Below are positions 1-11,000 of a stretch of 64,000 bases of DNA, piece after piece. The stretch is from Maniola hyperantus. Taxonomy: Eukaryota; Arthropoda; Insecta; Lepidoptera; Nymphalidae. A program made the translations under genes and the position numbers. Under the pieces are notes generated by a model, which was not told where the DNA came from, did not search any database, and worked only from the letters and a program-made list of their open reading frames with translations. The stretch lies in NCBI RefSeq assembly GCF_902806685.2, contig NC_048537.1, positions 16,452,720-16,516,719 of the forward strand, given 5' to 3'. Positions within the stretch are counted from its first letter, which is position 1, and every line of letters begins with the position of its first letter.

Positions 1-464
1 ATGCCAGTAGAATACATGTTCGCTACTCGAGTTTCGTACATCATGCTACTAAAAACAAAAAAACCTTGAACTTTAATGTCAAACTGCTGATCCGCCGCCA
101 TTTTGTCAAGATTTATAGGAGACGCGACGCACGGGCGACGACAAGGTGGGTATCGCGAGACTAGTAGCAGACGCGTAGGATACCGGTAGCAAAGTGTGCG
201 AATCACCATACAAATGTATGCGAGATACTCCTCAGCGACTCATGTTCGAGACTCGTACTCGCGTAGGATACCTAACCTACTAGTCGTCGACGTAATTTTT
301 TGCATGGGTGTAGTTAATTCCCAGTCAGTGTGACATAGACTACTTTTTATCTTGAGTTCCCATTCCCATTTTTAAAAACTTAAATCCACGTGGTCCATCA
401 TATAGCAAGTGCTAAAATTACGCCAACTGCAAAGCCTCACAAAACATTAAAAAACCATACTTAC
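1..464. other. csn2 last visible intron, with degenerate Helitron-like fragment
   Basis: The exon at 465 ends with a good donor (GTAAGT read on minus), so this stretch is intron. Positions about 292-408 resemble a decayed plus-strand copy of the local CTAG-ended repeat (phrases like gcatgggtgtagtta and gacatagactactttttat). The rest, 1-290, contains a short run of ac/gc-rich words but no gene signal I can name. The remaining csn2 coding sequence is not here. Confidence 0.5.
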
Positions 465-3400
465 TTATCCAAAATACATGTGACTAATAGATTCTCCACC
501 TCCTTCTCATCGATATTCAACTCCTTAGATATGAAGGGTATATGTATCCGCGTGTAGGGCCCGATCAGCTTGATCAGCACTTGCGTCCTTATGTTCCTCA
601 GCAGGTCCTCGATGTGCTCTCTGATGAAGGGGTCGTCCATTATGTTGTAACTGTTGTGTTTGAGGATGGACTCGAAGTCGTTGATATCGTTGTTCTGGTA
701 GGCTTGTACTAAATTCGTCATGGCTAAGATTTCCGGGTCGTTTTTGTATGGTTTCGCTTCTTGGGAGTCGAAAGGATTGATTCCTGATTTCATTAACCTG
801 AAATCATTATTGTTTTACTCTTATAAGCTTCTTAACGAACTTAACTTTTGGGATGGATATCTAACTCGGGCATAAGTGAAATAAACGAACGCGCCGATAA
901 TGTCCTCCCGACCGAATTTCGGCCCCTCCATAGAGATTAGTCAACTGCGCGGGATATAATATTATAGTGGACAAGTGTGTGCGCAAACAGAGGTGCACTG
1001 TCTATTCCCTCACTCCCATAGCCCCATGGGACAGGAATTCGACACAACCGACGAGATCAGGCGCAGGACCGACAGCATAACGTGCTCTCCGAGGAATGGG
1101 GGTGAAGCACCGCCAATTTCATAACTCTGGGCTAAAAAAAGACACTTTGGATACTCACATATTAGCTAAAACTAAATACTTCAAGCAGGTGGTTCTTCGC
1201 GGGCTGCCGGACTCGTCGTAGTTCTTGAACGCCTCGAAGAAGTCCGTGTGGGCCTTCTCGAACTCCCCCTCGCGCAAGTGCATCTTTCCGCCGCACTCTG
1301 AAATATTACTGTCCACTCATTCTGACGAATTTCGGCACACCGAGTTATTTTGATTTTTGACCAAAGCTTAAACAGACCTTAAACGTTTTTATTAGTCCAC
1401 CCATACTAATGTTATAAGGTGCTAGAAAGGCGACCTCGCACCGGAAGACGCAGCGTTGGAAGACCCCTCCATTAGGTGGACGGACGACATCAAACCAGTC
1501 TCAGGGAGCCGCTGGATTCAGGAGGCACAAGACCGTGGAGTGAGGAAGTCCCTACAAGAGACCTATGTCCAGCAGTGGACGACGTTGGTTGATGATGATG
1601 ATGATGACTAATATTATAAATGCGAAAGTGGGTCTGTTTGTCTGCTAGCTTTTCACGGTCCATCCGTTCAATTGATTTTGACGAAATTTGGTACAGAGAT
1701 AGCTTGCATCCCGAGGAAGGACATAGGTTACTTTTTTCCCGAAAAATCAAAGAGTTCCCGCGGGATTTTTAAAAACCTAAATCAACGCGGTCGAAATCGC
1801 GGGCATCATCTAGTAGTTAATATTATTCGATACACTTATTTCGTGTCTTTTTTGTATTGCTATCCGCGATCGGCGTGACTTTTGCTAAAGTCCGGGAGAC
1901 TAATTTTTATCCCAGAAAATCAAAGAGTTCCCACAAAAAACTTAGCTTTAGATCTGAGACAAAAAAAAGAAATATTCAGTGTAATTAGTTTGCAGAAAAG
2001 TGGAACTCTAAACCATCCATCATGATCGGCCACGTCTGTATGTAATCGGGCATACCTCTAATGACGCCCATGATGAGCGGGTGAGGAATGGCGGACTTGA
2101 TGTGCAGAGACTGTTCGTAGAGCGCCTTGAGCTTCTTGTTGTTTTTCTGCGCCGTGTACATTTGTATTTCTAGCGCGTATATTTCTAGTAGTTGCGTGCC
2201 TTTCTTGAGATCGTCTTCCCCTTCATCTGTCTAAATGAGATAAAAAATAATATTAGGTCAGTGATGAAATAAGAGTATTTGTATTTTAGTTGCTTGTTTT
2301 TCCAGCAAACATATTTTAATTGCTTGTTTTTCTAGCTGACTTTTTTTGTTGCCCATTTTCCTAGCAGACTTTTTTGGATGCCTGTTTTTTAGAAGTCTTT
2401 TTTTTGATTGCCTGTTTTTAGGCAAATTTTTAAGTCTTTAAACATTGATATTCTTTTTTGTACCTCTTAATACTAATCTTATTAACGAGATTTGTATTTC
2501 CATACAACCATTTTGTATTTCAGCTCTACAAATTAACCACTGAATAATGCATATTGAAACTTAAAAACTAAAAAGTCAATCATATAGTCAAATCTATTCT
2601 ATTCAGGCCGTAAATATGCGACATGAAAGATGAAACTGATCTATTGAAACCGGGACCCAACTTTTTTTACTATTATTATAGTGATAAGTGACAGTGCTCG
2701 TAGTGTAAAAGAACAAGTGAACAGTGTATCTCAAATCAAGAAAGACTAAGATGCGTCAATGGACAATTTTTTTGTATAGAAGACAATTTATAAGTTTAGG
2801 TTAAAGTAAAATTACTTATTAGTCATAAACTGGGCTACATCGCAATACGATTGAGTAGCTAATTGGCACTCAACAATAAGGAAAAAAAAAATATTAGGAA
2901 TATACCTGACAACTCTGGTGAAGCTGTTTTAGTATTTTGGCCAATTTGTTAAAGTCTCCTCGGTCATAGTATAGTTTTCCTAGTTTAGTGTTGGTTTTAA
3001 ACCACAGCCTGTCGTTCTTGGCGTCTTTTAGTGCTTCTAGTGTTGTTTCATAGAAGTCTTGTAGTAACTCCATCTGTAAGAAATCAATATACGTAAATAG
3101 AACTTTGTTTAATGGTGATCACCACCATTATTATTATTAAACACTTTAGTTGTACCACCATATGAAGGATAAAGGTCCAAACGCATTCACGCTGCACTGT
3201 GCGACGAGACGCGACAGCGCCTTGCTCCATACAAACTTATATACTATATTTGCGTGCAGCTGAAGTTGTGACCTTTAATAACAATAAAACAGAAAACACA
3301 TAGAAATAAGAGACGAAAGATTAGCTTTCGCTTATTAGCTATCTCTACCATAGTTAGCGCTTCATTAATTAAATATTAATAAAATCAATTAAATAAAAAA

Positions 3401-6400
3401 TATAAAATTAGAAACATGCATATGTTTATCACTAGCCGATGCCCGCGACTTCGTCCGCGTAGTATTAGGTCTTTTAAAAATCCCGTGAGAACTCTGGTTT
3501 TCAGGGATAAAAAGTAGCCTATGTCATTCTGCAGGTCTTTATCTATACCCATGCGAAAAATCACGTCAATCCGTTGCGATGTGAATTGTGATTGAAGGAC
3601 AAATCAACAAACACACTTTCGCATTTATAATATGGGTACTGAAGTTAATACTTACATTTCTAGAAGTTGAGATATAGTCTAGAATAGAATTGATAGATTT
3701 CTCCGAGTGGTTCCTTGTGACTGCACTTTTGATGTATGTGAGCAGCTGCTTGTACCTGACCATCATCTCCGTGAAGTTATTCTGGTGAACATATTGAAAT
3801 TCATTATTTTTTTATTTTTTTATTGCTTAGTTGTAGAAAAGATATGACTTAAATAGAAATAGAAACGGAGGAAATTTTATTTAAAACTAGCTGATGCCCA
3901 CGACTTCGTGCGCGTGGAATTAGTTTTTTTTTAAATCCTGTGGGAACTCTTTGTTTTTACAGGATGAAAAGTAGCCTATGTCACTCTCCAGGTCTTTAAA
4001 TCTATACTTATGCAAAAAATCACGTCAATCTGTTGCACCCTTGCGACGTGATTGAAGGACAAACCAACACACCTTCGTATTTATAATAAGGGTATTACAG
4101 ACTAGCTGTTGCCCGCGACTTCGTACGCGTGGATTTAGGTTTTTAAAAATCCTGTGGGAACTCTTAAATTTTCCTTGATAAAAAGTAGCCTATGGCCTTC
4201 CCCGGGTTGCAAGCTACCTCTGTACCAAATTTCGTCAAAATCGGTTGAACGGTTGAGCCGTGAAAAGCTAGCAGACAGATAAACTTTCGCATTTATAATA
4301 TTAGTATGGATAGGTCCTAGGTACAATAATAAATGCCATTTACATGAATTTACTCCTTCATTTGCAAAGATCTTCCGAAACCGAAGGTAGGTAAGTAAAG
4401 CACAGAAAGATAAAATACAAAATTAAAGCATAGGCAGAGGTATATACGCGACAGGTCGAGATGGCAATCGGGGTGGGACGCCCCGCATTTCACCCGCGCT
4501 ATTCCCCATCGGGTTGCTAGGGCTTTGCGGGTGCGCGGGGCGTCCCCCCGCCTCACACCCCGATTACTGTCTCGACCTGTCGATTACTTTAGTAGGTAGG
4601 TACATCATCCTTTTCAATTTATTTGGTATAGCTGATCCCCGCGGCTTCGCCCGCGTAGATTTAGGTTTTTAAAGATCCCGTATAGCCTATGTCACTCAGG
4701 AATAATGTAGCTTTCTACTGGTGAAAGAATTTTTAAAATCGGTTCAGTAGTTCTAAAGATTACCCCCTACAAACAAACTTAACGACATTACCTCTTTATA
4801 TAATACAACGGGCCGTGCAGCAGAAATCGTAATATTTTAATTTCGCCATAACTTCAAAACCAAACGTCCAATTTTAATCATTCAAAGACCAAATATTATC
4901 TCCATAAACTGTTCTTAGTGATGAAATCATTTATTTTGATAAAGATTAATAGCATGAGTAAAATAAACGCGTTTAAATGTAGTCCAAAAAAAATTCAAGA
5001 TTTTTAAATAAAAAAATGGTTGCTGTGCCTCACTCGACATAGATGGGTATAGTGTGTCGCGGACTTTTTTGTAGATATTTATAAGATCTACAATTAATTA
5101 GAACATTTTATGGTTCTATCTTTTATAGTTTAGGCAGCGTACGCAAAATAAGTAACTTTTCTGGTTGATTTTTTACACCTTGTGTCCGAAAAAACCCAAA
5201 TATCTTACGGAACCCTATTTTTTTCCAAAATAAAATATAGCCTATGTTACTCGTGGATAATGTAGCTTTCGAATGGTGAAAGAATTTTTAAAATCGGTCC
5301 AGTAGTTTTTGAGCCTATTCAGTACAAACAAACAAACAAACAAACAAACAAACAAACAAACAAAGTTTTCCTCTTTATAATATTAGTGTAGATTAAAATT
5401 AGGGATTTTTTATTCAAATAAACGTACACAAGTTCATTCGAATCACCAAGTAAATCTAAGTGCATAAATTTTAAGAAAGGTTGTATCATTTATTTGCTCT
5501 ATGTGTGAACTGTCATGTCGAAAGTATGATTTTAGTCCTTATCGAACGGACGGATGGACAGACGGGGGAGAATAAGAAATATAATTAAAAAAATTGGTTA
5601 CTTTTTATCTTAAAGAATTAAAGAGTTCCATCTTTTAAAAATCCTACATTCACATTGACAAATTCTCGAGCATCATTTAGTTAAATATATGTATAAAAGG
5701 AAAAGGTGACTGACTGACTGACTGATCTATCAACGCACAGCTCAAACTACTGGACGAATCGGGCTGTAATTTGACATGCAGACAGCTATTATTATGTAGG
5801 CATCTGCTAAGAAAGGATTTTTGAAAATTCAACCTACGGGAGTGAAATAGGGGTTTTAAATTTGTGTAGTCCACGCAGACGAAGTCGCAAGCATAATCAC
5901 CAGTTTGAAGTTGATCTTGATCATCTGTTTGAGCGCCTTGAAGCCCCACTCGCCCTTGTCGCCGCCCTCCAGCTCCAGCACCTTCTGGAAGCTGAGCAGT
6001 GCCGCCTGTGGTTCATCCTCCTTCAGCGCCTTGCTGTTGTAGTACTGGTTCTCCAGGTCCACGTCCGGCTCAGAGTTGCTGTCCTCTGAGTACTCCTGCG
6101 GTAACATTTATCGTGATAATATACTAATTAGCCAATTAGTTTTTATACCAATTAGTATTTAGCAAAAGGGATACCATCCATTTAAAATTACAATTTATTT
6201 TTTAAAGAATGTTAGCCATGTTAATCAAGACTAATATTTTTCTTTCCCCTCCAACTAAGTGTAAAGCTTGTGGTAGACTAATAGTGCAATAGAGGGGTTT
6301 GAATTGCCAACCTTCGAATTACAGTCCACTCCTTTAACCACTGAGCTGTTGAGGTTTCAATTATTTGGTAACACTATTCTTCAAATAAAAACTTATATTT

Positions 6401-7067
6401 ATCACTTCATTATTTTTTTGTAATGAACTAAATTTCTATTATACTAGTATGATTTTATATCTATTTACTAAAAAGCATTTATGTATGCAAGATAGGAGTA
6501 AAAAGAAATATAAATTGAATGACTAATATTTAAAAAAGCATTCACTAGTCTGTAGTTTTCAGCAAAATTGTGAGCACTGATTTATGCTCAGCAGAATACT
6601 CATATTTAAAAAATCAGAGGTAAAAGGCTTCAACCCAGATACAGGTAAATGTTGTGTGTATAGTTATTAGTTAGTAAATATTACAGTTGCTGATCATGAC
6701 TTATTGTCTGCACATAACTAGATCTTGGCTTTGGCAATTGAGTTTTAAAAGTTGTCCTGTGTCAAACACACGGGACATCTCTTAAAACCAGGGCATAATA
6801 CTTATTATCAGGTCAAGACATTTTTATACACTTTACTTCTAACCTATAAGTTGTACGGTACCATAACTTTAAAGTAAAGGTACGGTAAATAAACTCTGTT
6901 CGCCAATAGTATTCCCATACAATCTTTAATGCACTGCTGAGGCAAAATATGTCGCTGGTATATTGATGAACGTATAAAAATGAAAAAAACATAAAATATT
7001 ATAACAACAATACCAGTCCATAGTCCTCCTCTTCTTCGCACATATAATCGTCGTCGTTATCCGACAT
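465..7067 (-). CDS. csn2: COP9 signalosome complex subunit 2 (CSN2/alien), 3' end outside window
   Basis: CSN2 is a PCI-domain subunit of the COP9 signalosome, which removes NEDD8 from cullins. Seven exons on the minus strand join in phase: 7014-7067, 5901-6095, 3656-3781, 2906-3073, 2056-2230, 1159-1297 and 465-797. The start is the ATG at 7067, opening an acidic N-terminus (MSDNDDDYMCEEEEDYGL). Exon 2 continues with EYSEDSNSEPDVDLENQYYN, and later exons carry KSINSILDYISTS, KNDRLWFKTNTKLGKLY and the PCI region with ELLRNIRTQVLIKLI. I recognise the whole run as the very conserved CSN2 family. About 397 codons are visible against roughly 443 in human, so the last ~47 residues (after CILD) lie left of position 1. 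All introns are GT-AG. It is head to head with RnrS. A Helitron-like element abuts the exon 2 donor. Confidence 0.97.
880..1130. repeat. probable interspersed repeat in csn2 intron
   Basis: GC-richer block with phrases such as gtgcgcaaacagaggtgcac and cccatgggacaggaattcga that I recognise as a common lepidopteran dispersed repeat. Only one copy is in this window, so the ends cannot be fixed. Confidence 0.4.
1421..1610 (+). mobile_element. RTE-like LINE, 3' fragment
   Basis: Matches the copies at 41655-41880 and 51940-52300 (shared words gacctatgtccagcagtgga and gtggacggacgacatca), ending in a (gat)n tail. The broken reading frame encodes the end of a reverse-transcriptase polyprotein. Confidence 0.7.
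1611..1813 (+). mobile_element. Helitron-like non-autonomous element
   Basis: Begins near ctaatattataaatgcgaaa, contains the family core (acgaaatttggtacagagat) and ends in ..gggcatcatCTAG followed by T. It lies immediately after the RTE fragment tail. Confidence 0.7.
2287..2425 (+). repeat. degenerate ~30-nt tandem repeat in csn2 intron
   Basis: Five imperfect copies of a T-rich unit built around ttgcttgtttttctagc and related variants (ttgcccattttcctagc, tgcctgttttttagaag, ttgcctgtttttaggc). The rest of the 2231-2905 intron is AT-rich with nothing recognisable. Confidence 0.55.
3432..3643 (-). mobile_element. Helitron-like non-autonomous element
   Basis: Starts with CTAG ccgatgcccgcgact and ends near gcatttataatatgggta. 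This is the subfamily with a central attgaaggacaaatcaac word. It ends about 12 bp from csn2 exon 3656-3781. Confidence 0.7.
3887..4096 (-). mobile_element. Helitron-like non-autonomous element
   Basis: CTAG ctgatgcccacgactt at the left and ttataataagggtatta at the right, same subfamily as 3432-3643. Confidence 0.7.
4102..4310 (-). mobile_element. Helitron-like non-autonomous element with clean termini
   Basis: Read on minus it begins TCCATACTAATATTATAA after an A and ends CTAG before a T, with a small GC-rich hairpin just before the 3' end. A/T insertion, 5' TC and a hairpin then CTRR are the known Helitron terminal rules. It sits six bases from the previous copy. Confidence 0.75.
4449..4584. 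mobile_element. GC-rich palindromic MITE
   Basis: Terminal inverted repeat: cgacaggtcgagatggcaat at the left is mirrored by tgtctcgacctgtcg at the right. The interior is GC-rich with cgccccgc / gcggggcg arms. Related copies are at 17451-17585 and 42343-42478. Confidence 0.7.
4630..4803 (-). mobile_element. Helitron-like element, second subfamily
   Basis: Starts tagctgatccccgcggctt and carries the diagnostic aatgtagctttctactggtg and ttttaaaatcggttcagta words, ending at cctctttatataa. It resembles the Lep1-type Helitron-like repeats of Lepidoptera. Confidence 0.6.
5215..5395 (-). mobile_element. Helitron-like element with (CAAA)n tract
   Basis: Same subfamily as 4630-4803 (aatgtagctttcgaatggtg), with about ten CAAA/CAAACAAA units at roughly 5325-5363. 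It ends at tataatattagtgtaga, i.e. TCTACACTAATATTATA on minus. Confidence 0.65.
5683..5895 (+). mobile_element. Helitron-like element abutting csn2 exon 2
   Basis: Begins tatatgtataaaaggaaaag, has (ctga)n and gatctatcaacgcacagctc, and ends cgcagacgaagtcgcaagca. The csn2 exon at 5901-6095 begins within a few bases, so element sequence forms the intron side of the exon 2 donor region. Confidence 0.7.
6196..6357 (-). mobile_element. tRNA-derived SINE
   Basis: Copy of the family at 14525-14712 and 25744-25922. On minus it shows a degenerate A box (agctcagtggttaaagga) and B box region, then a tail ending in ctttaaaaaa. It lies in csn2 intron 1. Confidence 0.65.
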
Positions 7068-7478
7068 CTTCAGCTATCAGCAGATAGAACAAATTAAACC
7101 TCTATTAATTTTATTAATTGTTTATTTGCTTAAATAAATTAGTTTTTAGGATTTTAATTACAAATTTAGTTTTTAGTTTCACAGATCACTATATACAATA
7201 TACACCACGAATATACACCACAGAAAACCACACAGAAAACTGTACTAACTCACGAATCCCGAATGTCCCGAATGTATACCACAGAGTACAGACCAGTACT
7301 AGACCACAGACCATACTAGACTGACATTGACATTTGATAATTGACATTGACTTCACTCTTTTAGCTTATGGTGAGCATAGAGTAATCGCCAGGAAAAATT
7401 ATTATACAATCAATGGGGAAAGGTATTTTTTTGATTGGACAGATTAATAACCAATAGGAAAGAACTATATTTAGGCTG

Positions 7479-7491
7479 TTTTGCGCGGGAA
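7479..7491. promoter_or_regulatory. candidate E2F site 1
   Basis: TTTTGCGCGGGAA, a close match to the E2F consensus TTTSSCGC with its complement. It lies 30 bp from a CCAAT motif, in the csn2/RnrS gap. Confidence 0.5.
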
Positions 7492-7883
7492 GTGCATATT
7501 ATTTATCAAAATTAGATAAATAATGTTTCAACATCATCAGAGTTGATCATTAGTATTTTATTGTGAAAAATTTAATTCTAAAATAAACTTTAATTCACAC
7601 ATAATCCATATTTTGTTAAAAAAAGGTTCCCGCTCTTTTCAACCACAAGTGATTGGTTGATTCTCACAGACAGATTTTGTTTAAAAACTAGTTTTTAACC
7701 ACTTGTAAAATTGTATCTTCCATTAAAAATATTTACTTAGTTCCTTTTCAGTACATAAAATCTAAAAATATTAAGTTTAAATGTAGTCATTTAATTAAAT
7801 ACAAATTCAATTTTATAGTACTCAAATTGTGGTTCTAGCGAAATGTCACAAATAATTGTATTTAAATTTTCGAACGGAATGCG

Positions 7884-7892
7884 TTTCCCGCC
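7884..7892 (+). promoter_or_regulatory. candidate E2F site 2
   Basis: TTTCCCGCC, the classical E2F core, 179 bp upstream of the RnrS start codon. RNR small-subunit genes are well-known E2F targets in animals. Confidence 0.5.
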
Positions 7893-8070
7893 AGAAATTT
7901 GAGCGCGTTTTCGTTTTGATTCCACATCCGCGAGTTGTTATTGCGCGTATTTTTCGTTCAACCTCAAAGGAAACTCAACGAGTATCCATTGCAGTACAAT
8001 TTTGTATATGCATTATTATAACTTTATTCGCTCCAATCGTTTGTGACTTTGTATTTCTGTTGTTCTTAAA

Positions 8071-11000
8071 ATGGCTCACATGAATGGCAAGGAAAACCTC
8101 CACACTGGAATAAATAACGTACACATTAAGGTTAGTTTAACAGTTTTAGTTTAATTTCTGTCATTGGTTTTTGTTTCTGGCATCTAATTAACTTAAAACC
8201 CTTTACAGTCACCTGTTAAAAATGTACTCGCATTACGAAACGGTAATGAGAAAGTTCAGATTGAAAAAATGGATATAGAGAAGAAGGATGCCGACAAGCA
8301 GAAGTTTGACCCCCAATTAGAGCCCCTACTGAGGGAGAATCCTCGTCGATTTGTCATATTCCCCATCCAATACCCCGATATATGGCAAATGTACAAAAAG
8401 GCGGAGGCTTCCTTTTGGACCGTGGAAGAAGTTGACCTGTCTAAGGTACAGTAACTTTACTAAAAAGTCAATGACTTGTGACCTAACCCAAATAGATTAA
8501 GAATAATCAGATGATCATGGTTGTATCAAGTTGTAAAATATTGTGCAACCTATAAGTCACCACATGGAACTAGTGAACTGTGAAAATTAATAATAGAAAT
8601 ACTACTATAATAAGTCAATGTAGAAATAGAAAGATTTGCATTTAAGATGATTCAAATAAATTCTGAAGCGAATCAACCACTGTCCAATTTTATTCTCCAA
8701 TTTTCAATAAAATTCCATTTAACTTATTACATTTTTTCCCTAACAGTTATGTACAAACTTCATTTGTATTGTGTTAGAATTAATAATACTTCTTGTAATT
8801 TTTATAAAGTGAAAATACAGTGTATTTACAGTGATGATTATTATTTTTTATTCACAAGTTAAAACTTAAATGCCAAATATAGTGTAGGCATTAACTGTAA
8901 CGACATCTAACTTTACTTAATCAGGACGTAAGTGACTGGGAAACCTTAAAGGACTGTGAGAAGCACTTCATCAAGCATGTGCTGGCCTTCTTTGCGGCCT
9001 CGGACGGGATTGTGAATGAGAACCTGGTGGAGCGCTTCTCTCAAGAGGTGCAGGTCACAGAGGCTCGCTGCTTTTACGGCTTCCAGATAGCCATGGAGAA
9101 TGTACACTCGGAAATGTACTCTTTGCTCATTGACACCTACATAAGGGACCCCAAGGAAAGGTAGTTAATTTTAATTAAATGTAATTTTTCTCTTTTATTA
9201 AATTTGTTTTGTATATAATTCTTGTTATAATTTAAAATAAACTAAGTGGACAAAGGTGAAGGTTATAGTATAATAGAAATTTCTTCCAGCTTCCCTTGAG
9301 ACTGAGTAATAGATTTAATTTTATTAAGTATACTCTAAGTACAAAAATGAAAATGGGATTCATCACATCATTACATTTTTAATAGGTAAATCGTAATAAC
9401 TCATCATTTGCTCATCATGACCACACCCATGTTTTGATATTCAATAAAAATCATGGTTTTTCAAATTATTCTCTTCAATAATGAATTCTAGCCCCATAAA
9501 CTACCGCTTTACAAAAAATCACATCATTTTATTACTACAGTCCATAAGACCCTATTAATTAAAATACGACTGTATGAGCTTTGCTTATCTGAAGTTTTTA
9601 TTAATATCTTTGTTCAATAACTTGCAGGGATTTCCTCTTCAATGCGGTAGAAACCCTCCCCTGTGTGAAGAAGAAGGCAGACTGGGCCCTGCAGTGGATA
9701 GCCAGTCAAACTGCCACATTTGGCGAGCGCATCGTGGCCTTTGCAGCTGTGGAAGGGATTTTCTTCTCGGGCAGCTTTGCTTCCATCTTCTGGCTCAAGA
9801 AGAGAGGCCTAATGCCTGGACTCACCTTTAGCAATGAACTTATATCTAGGGATGAGGTTTGTTCATATTCCTATAACTTATAATAATGAATCGTCTTGTT
9901 AGTGTTTTTGACCAGTGTAGTCTTTGGGCAGGCAGATAATATAAAAGGGAAAGTCCTTCATCTATCAGGTTATAAAAATATCTTTAGGATAGGCACTAGC
10001 CTAAAAAGGAGACCATACTGATTCCTGTCTAAATGAATTCAGCTGTTTTGAATTGGGACAAAAATGGGTGTTTGGTGTTGATGAGTTGTCTGTTTTAAGA
10101 ACTTGATAGTCAAATAGTCAAATAATTTATTCAAAACTAGCTGATGCCCGCGACTTCGTTCGCGTGGATTTAGGTTTTTAAAATTCCTGTGGGAACTCTT
10201 TGATTTTCCAGAATAAAAAGTAGCCCATGTCCTTCCCCGACATGTAAAGCTATCTCTGTACCAAATTTCAAAATTGGTTAAGCTGTTGGGCTGTGAAAAG
10301 CTAGCAGACAGACAGACCCACTTTTGCATTTATAATATTAGTATGGATATTCTTACTCCATGTTATGGTGTTTGTTGCAGGGCCTTCACACGGACTTTGC
10401 ATGCCTTATGTTCAAGCACTTGGTGCAGAAGCCAAGCAAGGAGTGTGTGCTACAAGTCGTCAAGGATGCGGTTACAATAGAGCAAGAGTTCCTCACTGAC
10501 GCATTACCAGTGAGGTTGTTGGGCATGAACTGTGAACTCATGTCAGATTATATAGAGTTTGTTGCTGACAGGCTTCTTGTGGACCTCATTGGGGAGAAAG
10601 TATGTATTTTCTTTATTTTAATTCATTTTGAATACAATATTTTATGTTCTAGTAGATGATGTTAAACGAGATGAAAGCTGGATTTTTTTTAAGATAGTTG
10701 ACAATCATATTGTTGACACATTTCTTGAGCCAGGGGAGTCTTCCAACGCCGCTCTTTTCAGTGCGAAAATTGAAGATGCTGGCAGGCTATAATAGCCTGC
10801 CAGCATCTTCAATTTTCTGGACGCAATTATTACCCAATTTTTGCCCTCAACTTTACCTGAAGATGACTTCCTTTAATAAAAAGTTTATCTATTTACTAGT
10901 TGATGCCCGCGACTTCGTACGCGTGGATTTAGGTTTCAAAAATCCCGTGAGAACTCTTTGATTTTCCGGGATAAAAAGTAGTCTATGTAATATGTTACTC

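Larger units (their letters stand above)
7068..8070. promoter_or_regulatory. shared csn2/RnrS promoter gap
   Basis: The start codons of csn2 (minus, 7067) and RnrS (plus, 8071) are 1,003 bp apart and diverge, so both promoters and 5' UTRs must lie here unless there are distant upstream exons. CCAAT motifs occur in both orientations near 7434-7455. Two E2F-like sites are listed separately. No TATA box can be assigned with confidence. Confidence 0.7.
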
